64,000 nucleotides of DNA from [Candidatus Thermochlorobacteriaceae] bacterium GBChlB. GTDB lineage: Bacteria > Bacteroidota > Chlorobiia > Chlorobiales > Thermochlorobacteraceae. The position numbers and the translations under genes were made by a program. Positions 8,143 to 17,660 of this stretch are shown here, piece after piece (the first letter of the stretch is position 1; each line of letters opens with the position of its first letter). Location of the stretch: positions 120,342 to 184,341 of the forward strand of contig JPGV01000009.1 of NCBI GenBank assembly GCA_000724175.1, written 5' to 3'. The notes under the pieces were generated by a model. That model was not told the origin of the DNA. It saw only the letters and a program-made list of their open reading frames with translations, and searched no databases.

Positions 8143-11100
8143 ATGTATCTCTCGAGATTGGAATTATTCGGATTTAAGAGCTTCGCGCAGCGCATCAATG
8201 TCAAGTTTGATAGCGGCTTGACGGCGATTGTCGGACCCAACGGGTGCGGCAAAACCAACATCGTTGATGCCATTCGTTGGGTGCTGGGCGAGCAAAAAAC
8301 CAGCGTGCTTCGCTCCGACAAAATGGAGAATGTCATCTTCAACGGCACACGCGCCCGAAAGCCTCTCGGCATGAGCGAAGTCAGCATCACGATTGAAAAC
8401 ACAAAGAACATTCTGCCGACCGAATACACCGAAGTTACACTCACGCGCCGACTGTATCGCAACGGCGATAGCGAATATCTGCTCAATAAAGTGCCGTGTC
8501 GATTGAAAGACATCACCGACCTTTTCGCCGATACAGGCATGGGAAGCGATGCTTACTCCGTCATTGAGCTGAAAATGATTGAGCAGATTCTCTCTGAAAA
8601 TGCTGAAGAGCGGCGCAAACTCTTTGAAGAAGCGGCAGGCATTACCAAATACAAGCAGCGTCGGAAACAAACATTCAAAAAATTGGAGACGACCTCGCAA
8701 GACCTTTCGCGCGTGCAAGACATTGTGCTTGAAGTCGAGAAAAAAGTTGCCTCACTTGAACGCCAAGCCAAAAAAGCCGAACAAGCCAAGCAGGTGAAAA
8801 TCGAGTTACAGCGATTGGAAATCGAGCTTGCCGAGCGCGGGCTTCGTGAACTACGCGAAAAAATCGAGCCGCTCGTTCAAACCATTCAGCAACACGAACA
8901 GCACAAAGGCGACTTGACCGCGCAACTTGATTCGCTCGATGCCGATATTCAAAAAAAATTGTTGGACATGGTCGAGATGGAAAAGCGCCTTTCGGCAGCG
9001 CAAAAAGACATCAACCAAAAAGCAGAACTGATAACGGCGACGGAAAAGCAAATTCTCGCCAACGAAGAACGACGCAAATCGCTCGCCGAAAACATCGCCC
9101 GTGCGCGCGGCGAACTAACCACCCATCAAACTCGGCTGGCTGAACTTCAGACGCAGCGCATCGAGCTCGAGACAGAACTCTCGCTACGCCTTGCTGCATT
9201 TGACGCCCAAAAGCAATCGTTTGAACAAGACAGCGCCGCGTTCATACAGACCGAGCAGTCGCTCCGCGAAGAGCGCGCCGCGCTTGAACAAAAACGTGCT
9301 GCCGCCGCTGACCTCTCCAAGAAAATTTCATCGCTGCAATTAGAAGCGCAGTCGTTTGAGAGCCGCCTTGAGAACTTATCCGTTCAATCGGCACGAAACG
9401 ACGCACGGAAGACCGACTTACACCAGATGATTGCGGAAAGGGCGTCCCAACTTGCCTTGCTCGGCGAGGGCATCGAGCGCTTTGCCACTGCACTTGCGTC
9501 CGAGACCGCCGCATTTGAGGACGCCAAATCGCAACGCGCTGCGCTGCAACAAACGCTTGAACAATACAAAGAAACCCTGCTCAAACACCGCGCTGACCTG
9601 AACGCGACGACGTCGCGCATTGAATTTTTACAATCGCTCTTGGAGAGCTATGAGGGCTTGCCCGAAGGCGTTAAGTTTTTGGACAACGACAATGAAAAAC
9701 AATTCGGGTTGGGCAGCCTTGCCGATTTAATTTCCATCGACGAGTCAGACAAACTCGCGCTTGCCGCCGCACTCGGCGAAGCACAAACCTATTACGTCTC
9801 GCGCACCGCGTCCGATGCGCTTGCGGCCATTTCAAAACTTCAAGAATCCGAAAAAGGCAAGCTCACTTTTGTCGTTCTTGAAAAAATTGCCCCGCCAGAA
9901 CGTATTGATTTTACTGGCATCGACGGCGCTCGACGCATTTCTGACCTTGTTCGCTGTGCCGACGACATTCGTCCTGTCATTGACCTATTGCTTTCAAACA
10001 CATTCGTCGTCGAGACGCTGGCGCAAGCAGCAGTTTTTTCAGAGGCTCACCCGCATGTGGATTTCGTTACGCGCGCTGGGGAGCGATTGAGCGCACGCGG
10101 CTTACTGCGCGGCGGCAGTGTCAAGGAATCCGAAGGCTTGCGCATTGGCAAACGCGAAGAGTTAGAACGACTTGCTGCTGAAAAAGCCACGCTTGCAGAT
10201 GCCATTCACGCGCTCGAGGCTGATATTGCTGCTGTTCAAAACGACATTCATGCCATCGACCTTTCGGCAATGGAACGGCGTTTGCGCGAGATGCAGCAAG
10301 GCATTATCGAAAATGAGAAGCGCTTGGCGCAAGTCAGTTTCGAGAAGGCGTCGTTTGAAGCCGAACTTACAACGCTCGATGCACGGCTCGCCGCCGACCG
10401 CAACGAATCGGAAAAATTCCAAACGGAACTTTCTCGACTGCACCCAGAGATTTCCATGCTTGAACTCTCGCTCAGCGCACTTCAGTCCGAACTTCAAGAG
10501 CAGCTCCAACATATTGCTGCGTCAGAACATCATGTGCAGGTCGTCGGCGCTGAAATTCAGCAAAAAAATCTCGCGCTGAAAGAATCGGAATTTGGTCTAG
10601 AGAAACTGCGCAGCGCGATTCAAGTCAGCGACCAAGAACACAAAAACGCCACGCGGCAAATCGAGCGGCTCACCACAGAAATTGAGCAATCCAACGACGA
10701 GTCGTTCCGTCTCAGTTCCGAACTTGAAACGATGAACGCCAATCTTCGTGCGCTCTACGCTGAAAAGGACGCGATGCAACATGCGCTCAACGACATTGAA
10801 GTTGCATACACGACGCTCAAAAGCGACCTCAACCAAAATGAATCGCGACTGCGCGACCTTTCGCGTCAGCGCGACGTGCTGTTGCAGATGATTTTGGAAT
10901 TTCAACAGCAGCTCTCGCAAGCAGAGGTGCGCGCCGAACACCTGCGCACGGTCATTAAAACCGAATACGACGTCGAGCTTGCCGACCGCACGTTCAGCGA
11001 CGCTGACGCCTTCGACCGTGATGATGCCGCAAGCCGTGTTCAACAGTTGAAAAATAAACTCAAATCGCTCGGGTTGGTCAATGAACTTGCGCTCGAAGAA

Positions 11101-11679
11101 TTTGAAGATGAAAAAAAACGGCTGGACTTTTTGACGACGCAACGCGCTGATTTGCTCGACGCCGAAAAACAACTGCGCGATACAATTCATGAAATCAACA
11201 AAACAGCGGAAGAGCAGTTTTCAAAAACCTTCGCCGCAATACGACAGAACTTCATCAGCATTTTCCGTGAGCTTTTCAACGACGGCGACGAAGCCGATTT
11301 GATGTTGCAGGAATCCGATGACCCATTGGAAGCCAATATCGATGTCATTGCCAAACCCAAAGGCAAGCGTCCGCAGTCGATTATGCTGCTCTCGGGCGGT
11401 GAAAAAACACTGACGGCAACCGCGCTGCTCTTTGCCATTTACCTTGTCAAGCCAAGCCCGTTCTGCATTCTCGACGAAGTCGATGCGCCGCTCGATGACG
11501 CGAATGTTGACCGATTTGTCAAATTGCTTGCTAAATTTGCGTCCGATACGCAGTTCATTATTGTAACGCACAACAAACGTACCATGGAAGCCTGCCGAAC
11601 ACTCTACGGCGTAACGATGGAAGAAGAAGGCGTATCGAAATTGGTCTCTGTGAAGTTCGACGACGCTAAACACAACTAA
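8143..11679 (+). CDS. smc: Chromosome segregation protein SMC
   Basis: This 1178-residue structural-maintenance-of-chromosomes ATPase is the core of the bacterial condensin that organises and separates chromosomes. Head: Walker A GPNGCGKTN (31-39). Two long coiled coils flank the hinge (about 500-640, including GLGSLADLISIDESDKLALA). The C-terminal head carries the signature LLSGGEKTLTA (near 1084) and Walker B FCILDEVDAPLDDANVDRF (near 1108). Full length for the family. The partners ScpA and ScpB are not in the window. The HAD gene follows 14 bases downstream, probably co-transcribed. Confidence 0.98.
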   Translation: MYLSRLELFGFKSFAQRINVKFDSGLTAIVGPNGCGKTNIVDAIRWVLGEQKTSVLRSDKMENVIFNGTRARKPLGMSEVSITIENTKNILPTEYTEVTLTRRLYRNGDSEYLLNKVPCRLKDITDLFADTGMGSDAYSVIELKMIEQILSENAEERRKLFEEAAGITKYKQRRKQTFKKLETTSQDLSRVQDIVLEVEKKVASLERQAKKAEQAKQVKIELQRLEIELAERGLRELREKIEPLVQTIQQHEQHKGDLTAQLDSLDADIQKKLLDMVEMEKRLSAAQKDINQKAELITATEKQILANEERRKSLAENIARARGELTTHQTRLAELQTQRIELETELSLRLAAFDAQKQSFEQDSAAFIQTEQSLREERAALEQKRAAAADLSKKISSLQLEAQSFESRLENLSVQSARNDARKTDLHQMIAERASQLALLGEGIERFATALASETAAFEDAKSQRAALQQTLEQYKETLLKHRADLNATTSRIEFLQSLLESYEGLPEGVKFLDNDNEKQFGLGSLADLISIDESDKLALAAALGEAQTYYVSRTASDALAAISKLQESEKGKLTFVVLEKIAPPERIDFTGIDGARRISDLVRCADDIRPVIDLLLSNTFVVETLAQAAVFSEAHPHVDFVTRAGERLSARGLLRGGSVKESEGLRIGKREELERLAAEKATLADAIHALEADIAAVQNDIHAIDLSAMERRLREMQQGIIENEKRLAQVSFEKASFEAELTTLDARLAADRNESEKFQTELSRLHPEISMLELSLSALQSELQEQLQHIAASEHHVQVVGAEIQQKNLALKESEFGLEKLRSAIQVSDQEHKNATRQIERLTTEIEQSNDESFRLSSELETMNANLRALYAEKDAMQHALNDIEVAYTTLKSDLNQNESRLRDLSRQRDVLLQMILEFQQQLSQAEVRAEHLRTVIKTEYDVELADRTFSDADAFDRDDAASRVQQLKNKLKSLGLVNELALEEFEDEKKRLDFLTTQRADLLDAEKQLRDTIHEINKTAEEQFSKTFAAIRQNFISIFRELFNDGDEADLMLQESDDPLEANIDVIAKPKGKRPQSIMLLSGGEKTLTATALLFAIYLVKPSPFCILDEVDAPLDDANVDRFVKLLAKFASDTQFIIVTHNKRTMEACRTLYGVTMEEEGVSKLVSVKFDDAKHN

Positions 11680-11693
11680 CGCGCGCCATCACC

Positions 11694-12383
11694 ATGTCTA
11701 AAAAGCTCGTTCTCTTCGATATTGACGGCACGCTGCTCAAAGTCGAAGGCATCAGCCGCAATGCCTTGATTGACGCGCTTCGTGCGGTTTATGGCACGGA
11801 AGGCTCGGCGCAAACGCACGACTTCGCTGGAAAACTCGACAGCGTCATTATCAACGAAGTCATGCGCGAAGTTGGCTTTACACATGCCGATATTGCGGCA
11901 GGACTGGAACAGGCGAAACAAGCCTACATTGCCATCTTCAAAGAGCGCGCCAAAGCCGAGCATATCCGCTTGATGGTCGGCGTGGTTGAACTGCTCGATG
12001 CTTTGGCGCAGCGCGACGATGTGGTGCTTGCATTGCTCACCGGAAATTTTGAAGAGTCGGGGCGGCACAAACTTATTTTGCCTAACATCAATCATTACTT
12101 TTCCTTCGGCGCTTTTGCCGACGACGCTGAAAGCCGTAACGCGCTGCCACCTATCGCTGTCGAGCGTGCCTACAAGCTAACAGGGAAAAAATTTGTCGGA
12201 AAAGATGTCGTTATTGTGGGCGACACAGAACACGATGTTCGATGCTCCAAGGTGTTGGGATCGAAGTGCGTCGCGGTGGCGACGGGACACTACACGGCAG
12301 CACGACTGGAATCCTACAATCCCGATTACACATTCCCGAATTTTTCCGATACCCGCGCCGCCATAGAGGCAATTATGTCATAA
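11694..12383 (+). CDS. HAD-superfamily phosphatase (phosphoglycolate phosphatase-like)
   Basis: A 229-residue HAD hydrolase. Motif I is FDIDGTLL (7-14, both Asp present), motif II is LLTGN (around 115), and motif IV is VIVGDTEHDVRCSK (around 180). A helical cap lies between motifs I and II, the arrangement of phosphoglycolate phosphatase and related sugar-phosphate phosphatases. It sits directly after smc (14-base gap) and converges on the minus-strand BNR gene with three bases between the stops. The substrate cannot be told from sequence. Confidence 0.88.
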   Translation: MSKKLVLFDIDGTLLKVEGISRNALIDALRAVYGTEGSAQTHDFAGKLDSVIINEVMREVGFTHADIAAGLEQAKQAYIAIFKERAKAEHIRLMVGVVELLDALAQRDDVVLALLTGNFEESGRHKLILPNINHYFSFGAFADDAESRNALPPIAVERAYKLTGKKFVGKDVVIVGDTEHDVRCSKVLGSKCVAVATGHYTAARLESYNPDYTFPNFSDTRAAIEAIMS

Positions 12384-12386
12384 GCA

Positions 12387-13865
12387 TTACTTCGCCACCA
12401 TCATTTTTCTCGTTTGCGTCAAGCCTGCTGCGCCGAGTTGATACACATATACGCCGCTCGCTAAGCCCGCCGCGTTGAACCGCACCTCATACCGCCCCGC
12501 CTCTTGGCGTTGATTGACCAGCGTTGCGATTTCTCTGCCCAACACATCATACACCTTCAAACGCACCGCACTGCTCACAGGCACCTGATAACTGATGACG
12601 GTTGACGGGTTGAACGGATTAGGGTAGTTTTGAAACAGCTCAAATGTGTTTGGTTTCTCGACAGATGATTTGGGCGCGGAACTGGTTCGTGCCTGTATTT
12701 GCGAGTAGTAAATGCCTACCCCCGACGCCAAACTGTCTGTCCAAGCAACATGCAGCAGATTGCTGCTATCTATCTCTAAAGAGGGATTAGTTGCCATGTC
12801 TGAATTAAATAACTGCGTTATTGTTTGCTCTCTTGCATTCCAGTAATATAACCGCGTGGGATAACGCACTATCGCGCTCATCCAATAAAATACGATATGC
12901 AAGACCCCCTGCCTATCTACTTTTCCTATCATACTCACCAGAAACCCGCTTGATTGAACAGGGAAAAGCCATGGGGACGACCAAGATGTTCCGTCAGGCG
13001 AAGTCGCATACCCGAACCCATTAGGCAAACTGCCGCGATTCAGCGGAGTCATCCAAAAAGCATGAAATGTTTCTCTTTGGTCAACTACTAACTTTGGATT
13101 GCTCACTGGCTGTTCGGTTCCTGCAATCGGCGACGGCTCGGACCAAGTCTCTCCATTGTCCTCCGATTGGATTGTGTGAATCATGAGCGGGTTAATGCCA
13201 GTTGTGCGAAAAGTGACAAAAATCAAATGCAGTCTGCCTTGTCGGTCAACGCTTAACTCAAAGTCAGTGCTGGGTCTGGCATAGAATTGATAGCGAATGT
13301 TTCTGGTCTCCCAAACGCCACGAACTCGCCGAAGATGGGTCATATTCATCGGACCGCGGGCATTTGAGGCGATAAGCGTCACATGCACATTGTTTTGTTT
13401 ATCTACCACAAGGCTTGTAGGACCTGCGATAGAACCGCCAGCAGGGTCTCTGAAAATGCTGACAGGCGCAGACCACCTGCCTCCAGCATTATTAGAGTAA
13501 AAAATATCGGTATTGGTCGAGGGTGTTGGATTGCCATTAATGATGCCTTCCGTCCAAATAGCATGAAGCACGCCATTGGTGTCCGCCACAATGGAGCGTG
13601 GCACAGGAAAGTTAAGGGTATTTGAGATAAGTTGCTGATCTGTCCAACTCGTATTTTGGCGTGTTAAAAGTGATATTTCTCTGGTTGCAAATTGGTCTAA
13701 CCGACTTATTCCGCCAGATATGAGCATGCGTAGGGAATCGTGATATATCAGTTGCGCTCTGCCAGCCAGAGTGACAAATTGGGGAGTCATCCATTGCGCG
13801 TCGGTTTTATTGCATTTGCATAGTATCGTGATTAACGCAGCCGTCAAAACGGTTTTGTAAAGCAT
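12387..13865 (-). CDS. BNR/sialidase-like secreted protein with T9SS sorting domain
   Basis: A 492-residue exported protein. The signal peptide is short (MLYKTVLTAALITILCK, then C and AQ). The body looks like a beta-propeller, with an Asp-box SEDNGETWSEP (around 230) and related turns (SPDGTSWSSP; DSLASGVGIYYSQ), as in sialidases and other BNR-repeat proteins; sialidase active-site residues cannot be assigned. The last ~80 residues are a type IX secretion sorting domain (FELFQNYPNPFNPST ... KVYDVLGREIATLV ... GVYVYQL). The DNA at 12496-12644 is identical to 15013-15161 in the subtilase gene. It is the last gene of the minus-strand surface block, separated from the lipoprotein gene by a hairpin. 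Confidence 0.85.
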   Translation of the reverse strand: MLYKTVLTAALITILCKCNKTDAQWMTPQFVTLAGRAQLIYHDSLRMLISGGISRLDQFATREISLLTRQNTSWTDQQLISNTLNFPVPRSIVADTNGVLHAIWTEGIINGNPTPSTNTDIFYSNNAGGRWSAPVSIFRDPAGGSIAGPTSLVVDKQNNVHVTLIASNARGPMNMTHLRRVRGVWETRNIRYQFYARPSTDFELSVDRQGRLHLIFVTFRTTGINPLMIHTIQSEDNGETWSEPSPIAGTEQPVSNPKLVVDQRETFHAFWMTPLNRGSLPNGFGYATSPDGTSWSSPWLFPVQSSGFLVSMIGKVDRQGVLHIVFYWMSAIVRYPTRLYYWNAREQTITQLFNSDMATNPSLEIDSSNLLHVAWTDSLASGVGIYYSQIQARTSSAPKSSVEKPNTFELFQNYPNPFNPSTVISYQVPVSSAVRLKVYDVLGREIATLVNQRQEAGRYEVRFNAAGLASGVYVYQLGAAGLTQTRKMMVAK

Positions 13866-13897
13866 ACAAGTAACTGTTGTTAGTGCCAGAGATAAAC

Positions 13898-13924
13898 CGC
13901 GGCGTTAGCCTGACTAACGCCGCG
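13898..13924 (-). terminator. Strong hairpin, likely terminator
   Basis: An 11-bp perfect stem (13898-13908 with 13914-13924, loop CCTGA) lies between the lipoprotein gene and the downstream BNR gene. The T-run after it on the minus strand is short (GGTTTATCTC), so it could partly terminate or protect mRNA. Confidence 0.55.
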
Positions 13925-13932
13925 ATATTGAT

Positions 13933-14664
13933 TCAGTTTAATAGAAACCCTGTTTGAGGAGGGAATTGAATGTCTATACCTTCTACCTTAAACTTATGAT
14001 TGGACTGCGCACCATAAATATTGAGATACATTGGGTCGTCTTGAATAACGCCGCTCTCAAATGCAATGGAAGTGTTTGAACTGATTTTTTCTTCGCCGCC
14101 AATGTAAAATCCGTCGACCCACACATCATAACTCACTGCAATCTCATCTATCGCAGCCGGAAAATAATTCGGAAGAGAAAATGCTTGTGAGGCGACCTCA
14201 ATCCAGACATCATTTCGCCAGCTATTTGTGAAGCCAACATATGTCGGGACTGTATAGGCTGCCAGTGTCCCCAGTAAAAAATACCGCCACAGCTGCAGGG
14301 TCGTTACGGTTTCCGACTGTTGCTGATGAGTAGAGTTTCCGTTCATCCATCCAATAGGTTGGGACGTCTTGGGTATTGTACGACTTATTAGCTTCGAGTT
14401 GTCAAGCCGCGCTCCTTCGTTTGTGAAGAGTTTTACATTGGGCCGCTCGGCTGGACGAACATACTCAGGTCGTTCAGATTGAAATCGACGAATAAATTCG
14501 TCAATCTTTGCGGGCATTTCCGCTTGTCCTCGTTGAATCATGTTTCTGAATTGCACGATAAAATCCATAGACACTTGGTCATCGCCGTCTTTCATAGCAC
14601 TCTTTGGCTGAATTCCATCGGTTGGTTCGGGAGCAACAGGCGAGTTCTCTTTACACCCAGTCAT
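13933..14664 (-). CDS. Probable lipoprotein, start blurred by heptamer repeat
   Basis: From ATG 14664 the protein is 243 residues and begins MTGCKENSPVAPEP. Upstream in the same frame, without any ATG, GTG or TTG, the codons read NRKSIVYTALLI, ALSFSLVA and then MTGC: a clear lipoprotein signal peptide ending in a lipobox Cys. That frame is closed by a TAA inside a tandem array of five 7-bp units (14715-14749). Just beyond the array, ATG 14756 would join the signal peptide in frame only if the array held three units. The body has no family I recognise; it has predicted beta-rich segments (YVGFTNSWRNDVWIEV, IAVSYDVWVDGFYIGG). Position after the subtilase suggests a surface role. As read here, the full lipoprotein would not be made from a standard start. 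Confidence 0.65.
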   Translation of the reverse strand: MTGCKENSPVAPEPTDGIQPKSAMKDGDDQVSMDFIVQFRNMIQRGQAEMPAKIDEFIRRFQSERPEYVRPAERPNVKLFTNEGARLDNSKLISRTIPKTSQPIGWMNGNSTHQQQSETVTTLQLWRYFLLGTLAAYTVPTYVGFTNSWRNDVWIEVASQAFSLPNYFPAAIDEIAVSYDVWVDGFYIGGEEKISSNTSIAFESGVIQDDPMYLNIYGAQSNHKFKVEGIDIQFPPQTGFLLN

Positions 14665-14714
14665 TGCAACGAGCGAGAACGAGAGCGCGATCAGAAGCGC
14701 AGTATAAACTATAG

Positions 14715-14749
14715 ATTTACGATTTACGATTTACGATTTGCGATTTGCG
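14715..14749. repeat. Five tandem heptamers at a lipoprotein gene start
   Basis: On the minus strand the units are two CGCAAAT then three CGTAAAT, directly after ATG AGC A (14756-14750). Seven is not a multiple of three, so a change in unit number shifts the frame between this ATG and the signal peptide of the downstream lipoprotein. Similar short heptamer arrays are known to be scattered in various bacterial genomes, so the location may also be chance. Confidence 0.85.
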
Positions 14750-14903
14750 TGCTCATAGTGGTGATTGTTTTGGTTAATGAAAAATGTAACACACTAAAGT
14801 AACGCTGAAAAAATAAATGCCACTCTGCAATTTTCCAATACAAGGAGATGAACTTCGCCCCAAACACCTTGATTTGACAAGCATTTTCAGCTATTACACC
14901 ACG

Positions 14904-17660
14904 CTATTTTGCAATCATCATTTTTTTCGTTTGCGTCAAGCCACCTGCGCTGAGTTGATACAGATACACGCCGCTTGCCAGCCCGACTGCGTTAAACTGC
15001 ACCTCATACCGTCCCGCCTCTTGGCGTTGATTGACCAGCGTTGCGATTTCTCTGCCCAACACATCATACACCTTCAAACGCACCGCACTGCTCACAGGCA
15101 CCTGATAACTGATGACGGTTGACGGGTTGAACGGATTAGGGTAGTTTTGAAACAGCTCAAAAGACAACGGTTTGGTTTTTTCTCTTTCCGCGATGCTGAC
15201 AATAACCGTCTGCGGATAGTCGTGAACAACGCCGTCAAGGTCGTAACTGCGAAGTTTGTAAGCATAGGTTTTATCCGCCTCGACGCCTGCGTCAAGAAAC
15301 CAGTAGGTCGTGGGGCTTGTCGTTGTGCCTCTGCCGCGCAAGCGTTGGTCGAAGCGATACGAGGCAATGGTTTGGAATGCCTCGTTCTGTTCATCGTTTT
15401 CCGTTCTTCGTTGCACCTCGAAGCCGGCATTGTTCCGCTCGCTCGCCGTTTTCCAGACGAGTTCGACGCCGCCTTCGGTCTTTCGACCTTTGAACTCCGA
15501 GAGTTCAACTGGCAACGGCGAATCCGACGGGTCTGCCATTGCCCAAAGACTAAACTCAGTTACGCCTGCAAGCTCGACGTAATTTTCAACCGTGTTATTC
15601 GTGCCGCCACGAAATTCCCACGTCGACCCATTGTATCGATACAGCCTTAAATTTCCTTCGGTAAGTCCGCCCGCCGCGACTTCTGCATCGTTGTAATACA
15701 GCCGCAGCGTGGCATTAAAATTCGTTCCGCCCGTAGCGGTAATTGACACATATCGCTTCACGGCTTTACTTGCTCCCGCAAATGGCGGCGGCGTGTCTGG
15801 AAAAACCGTCACTTGGACGGTGCTAATATCTTCGGAAGCAAAGTTGAGCATCACGGCGTAGCCCGCGTCGTCGCGCCAAATGTAATTTCCCGTGCGGTTG
15901 ATATTGACCGTCGTTCCGCTTCTCGGCAGCACCGCTTGCAACGCACCAAGCGCGTAAAGTTTTCCATATCCCCAGTCGTTGCGGTGTGGCGGAATCGTTC
16001 CTGTTGCGGCGTCTTTGCGCGAACTGTCTGCGATGGCTTGTCGGAATTGGCTTGTCGAGAGAGCTGGGTTAGCTTGCAGTAAAACCGCGCCGAGTCCTGC
16101 AAGATGTGGCGCAGATGCGGAGGTGCCGCCAAAGCTGCCGTTGGTAGTAATGACATTGGTCGGTGCAGCCAGTTCGGGTTTAGGTCGGTCGTTGCGCGTG
16201 AGTCCTCGACTCGAGAAACTTGCCCGCGTTCCGTCGCTGATTTCGTAAGCGGCTACCGAGAGTGCGGAATCCGCCGTGCTTGGCGTTGTCAGGTCTTTTT
16301 CGCCGCTTAGGCGCGTTGTCCAATTGCCGTCGCCGCTAATTTTCCAGCCGTCGTATTTACCTGCGTTTGCGCCGCCCGCGATGGTTACAGCATTTAATCG
16401 AGCTGTCCAACTCCCTGACGGGAGATTCGAGATGGTGAATTGAATTTGTCGGTCGCCGTTGGGCGGGAAGGTATTGTGAAAGACCTGAATGTTTCCGCCT
16501 GCCGCGCTTTGCACGGAACCGCTTATCGGAAACGGACCATAGACCGTCGCATCAGGCGCAATGAGCGACAGCGTAAATTCGTCGGCACCGCGATACCAGA
16601 GTTGCCCGAAAAATTGATTGGTCGTTGGACGGTTAATTCCAATATCATCGAAACTGCTTGGCGCGACCACGCCCGTTACATGAATGTTCTGACCACCGTT
16701 ATTTCCTGCTGCAACGGAGAACAACGTTCCCGCGCCCGCCAGCGAACTGATTGCGACCTCCGTTGAGCGCGAGCCATCATGCGCACCGAAATTACTGCCG
16801 TAGCTGTATCCAATTGATACGGGCAACCCAAGTGCTTGCGCTTTTTGTTTGATGTAGGTGAACGCCGCAATGACGCTCGTGTCGACTAAATTCGCTGCTT
16901 TGACCAAAATGATTCCTGCCTCAGGCGCGATGCCTTTTTGTCCGCTGGCTCGACCGTTCCCTGCTGCAATGCCCAGACAAGCCGTGCCGTGTCCGTCATT
17001 TGGAAACGAAATACCTGCATCAATGGCGACATTGTCGTATTCTACGCCGTAGGTGAATCCCGGCGGCGGCGTTCCTGTCGCTGATTGATTCCATGCGGCA
17101 AGCACGCGCGTCGTGTTATCGCTGTTCTTAAAATCCTCGTTGTAAATATCGAACCCTACATCGACGATGCCGACGAGGGCGTTCACGCCTGTGTATCCAA
17201 GCGCGTGCGCGGAATCTGCGTTTGTGCCTAACCAAATTCCAACGCTCTGCTGATTACTTCGGCTCACATTCATTGAGAGCGGCATATCGGGCGGCGAGAG
17301 TTCAACGCTGCCGAGTTCCTCAATGTTTTCAAGCAGTTCCAGACGGTCGCTCGGAACAGAAATGATCAGCAAATTTTTGAGCGCAAGGCTAATCGCTCCT
17401 CCTAACGATTGAACTTGCGCTCGAATTTTTCGAATATCACCTTCGGAAAACGTGTTGTTTTTGCCGCGCGCAATGAGAGAGAGATTTTTTGGAGTGGCCG
17501 GTTCGGCAACAGAAGATAAAAACGTTTGATGAGGTGAAAGAGCGCGTTGTTTTTCGGCAGCAAGTTGAAACTTGACTGCGCCAAGTTTAGTCGTTTGGGC
17601 AAGTAGGTTTACCGCAGAGCAGCAGAGCAGCAGGCTATAAAATCCGACGCGCCGATACAT
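14904..17660 (-). CDS. Subtilisin-like serine protease with T9SS sorting domain
   Basis: A 918-residue secreted S8 peptidase. Signal peptide MYRRVGFYSLLLCCSAVNLLAQ, then a propeptide-like region (about 25-145). The catalytic triad is visible: Asp in GIVDVGFD (near 165), His in NDGHGTACLG (near 223), Ser in GGTSASAPHLAG (near 513). Linker and beta-sandwich domains follow (VELSEFKGRKTEGGVELVW and the rest), and the protein ends in the T9SS sorting domain (FELFQNYPNPFNPST ... KKMMIAK). So it is expected to be exported by Sec, then by T9SS, and attached or released at the cell surface. A longer in-frame reading from 17816 lies inside the NlpC gene and lacks sense; ATG 17660 gives a clean signal peptide and overlaps the NlpC gene's 3' end by 26 bases. 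Confidence 0.93.
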   Translation of the reverse strand: MYRRVGFYSLLLCCSAVNLLAQTTKLGAVKFQLAAEKQRALSPHQTFLSSVAEPATPKNLSLIARGKNNTFSEGDIRKIRAQVQSLGGAISLALKNLLIISVPSDRLELLENIEELGSVELSPPDMPLSMNVSRSNQQSVGIWLGTNADSAHALGYTGVNALVGIVDVGFDIYNEDFKNSDNTTRVLAAWNQSATGTPPPGFTYGVEYDNVAIDAGISFPNDGHGTACLGIAAGNGRASGQKGIAPEAGIILVKAANLVDTSVIAAFTYIKQKAQALGLPVSIGYSYGSNFGAHDGSRSTEVAISSLAGAGTLFSVAAGNNGGQNIHVTGVVAPSSFDDIGINRPTTNQFFGQLWYRGADEFTLSLIAPDATVYGPFPISGSVQSAAGGNIQVFHNTFPPNGDRQIQFTISNLPSGSWTARLNAVTIAGGANAGKYDGWKISGDGNWTTRLSGEKDLTTPSTADSALSVAAYEISDGTRASFSSRGLTRNDRPKPELAAPTNVITTNGSFGGTSASAPHLAGLGAVLLQANPALSTSQFRQAIADSSRKDAATGTIPPHRNDWGYGKLYALGALQAVLPRSGTTVNINRTGNYIWRDDAGYAVMLNFASEDISTVQVTVFPDTPPPFAGASKAVKRYVSITATGGTNFNATLRLYYNDAEVAAGGLTEGNLRLYRYNGSTWEFRGGTNNTVENYVELAGVTEFSLWAMADPSDSPLPVELSEFKGRKTEGGVELVWKTASERNNAGFEVQRRTENDEQNEAFQTIASYRFDQRLRGRGTTTSPTTYWFLDAGVEADKTYAYKLRSYDLDGVVHDYPQTVIVSIAEREKTKPLSFELFQNYPNPFNPSTVISYQVPVSSAVRLKVYDVLGREIATLVNQRQEAGRYEVQFNAVGLASGVYLYQLSAGGLTQTKKMMIAK

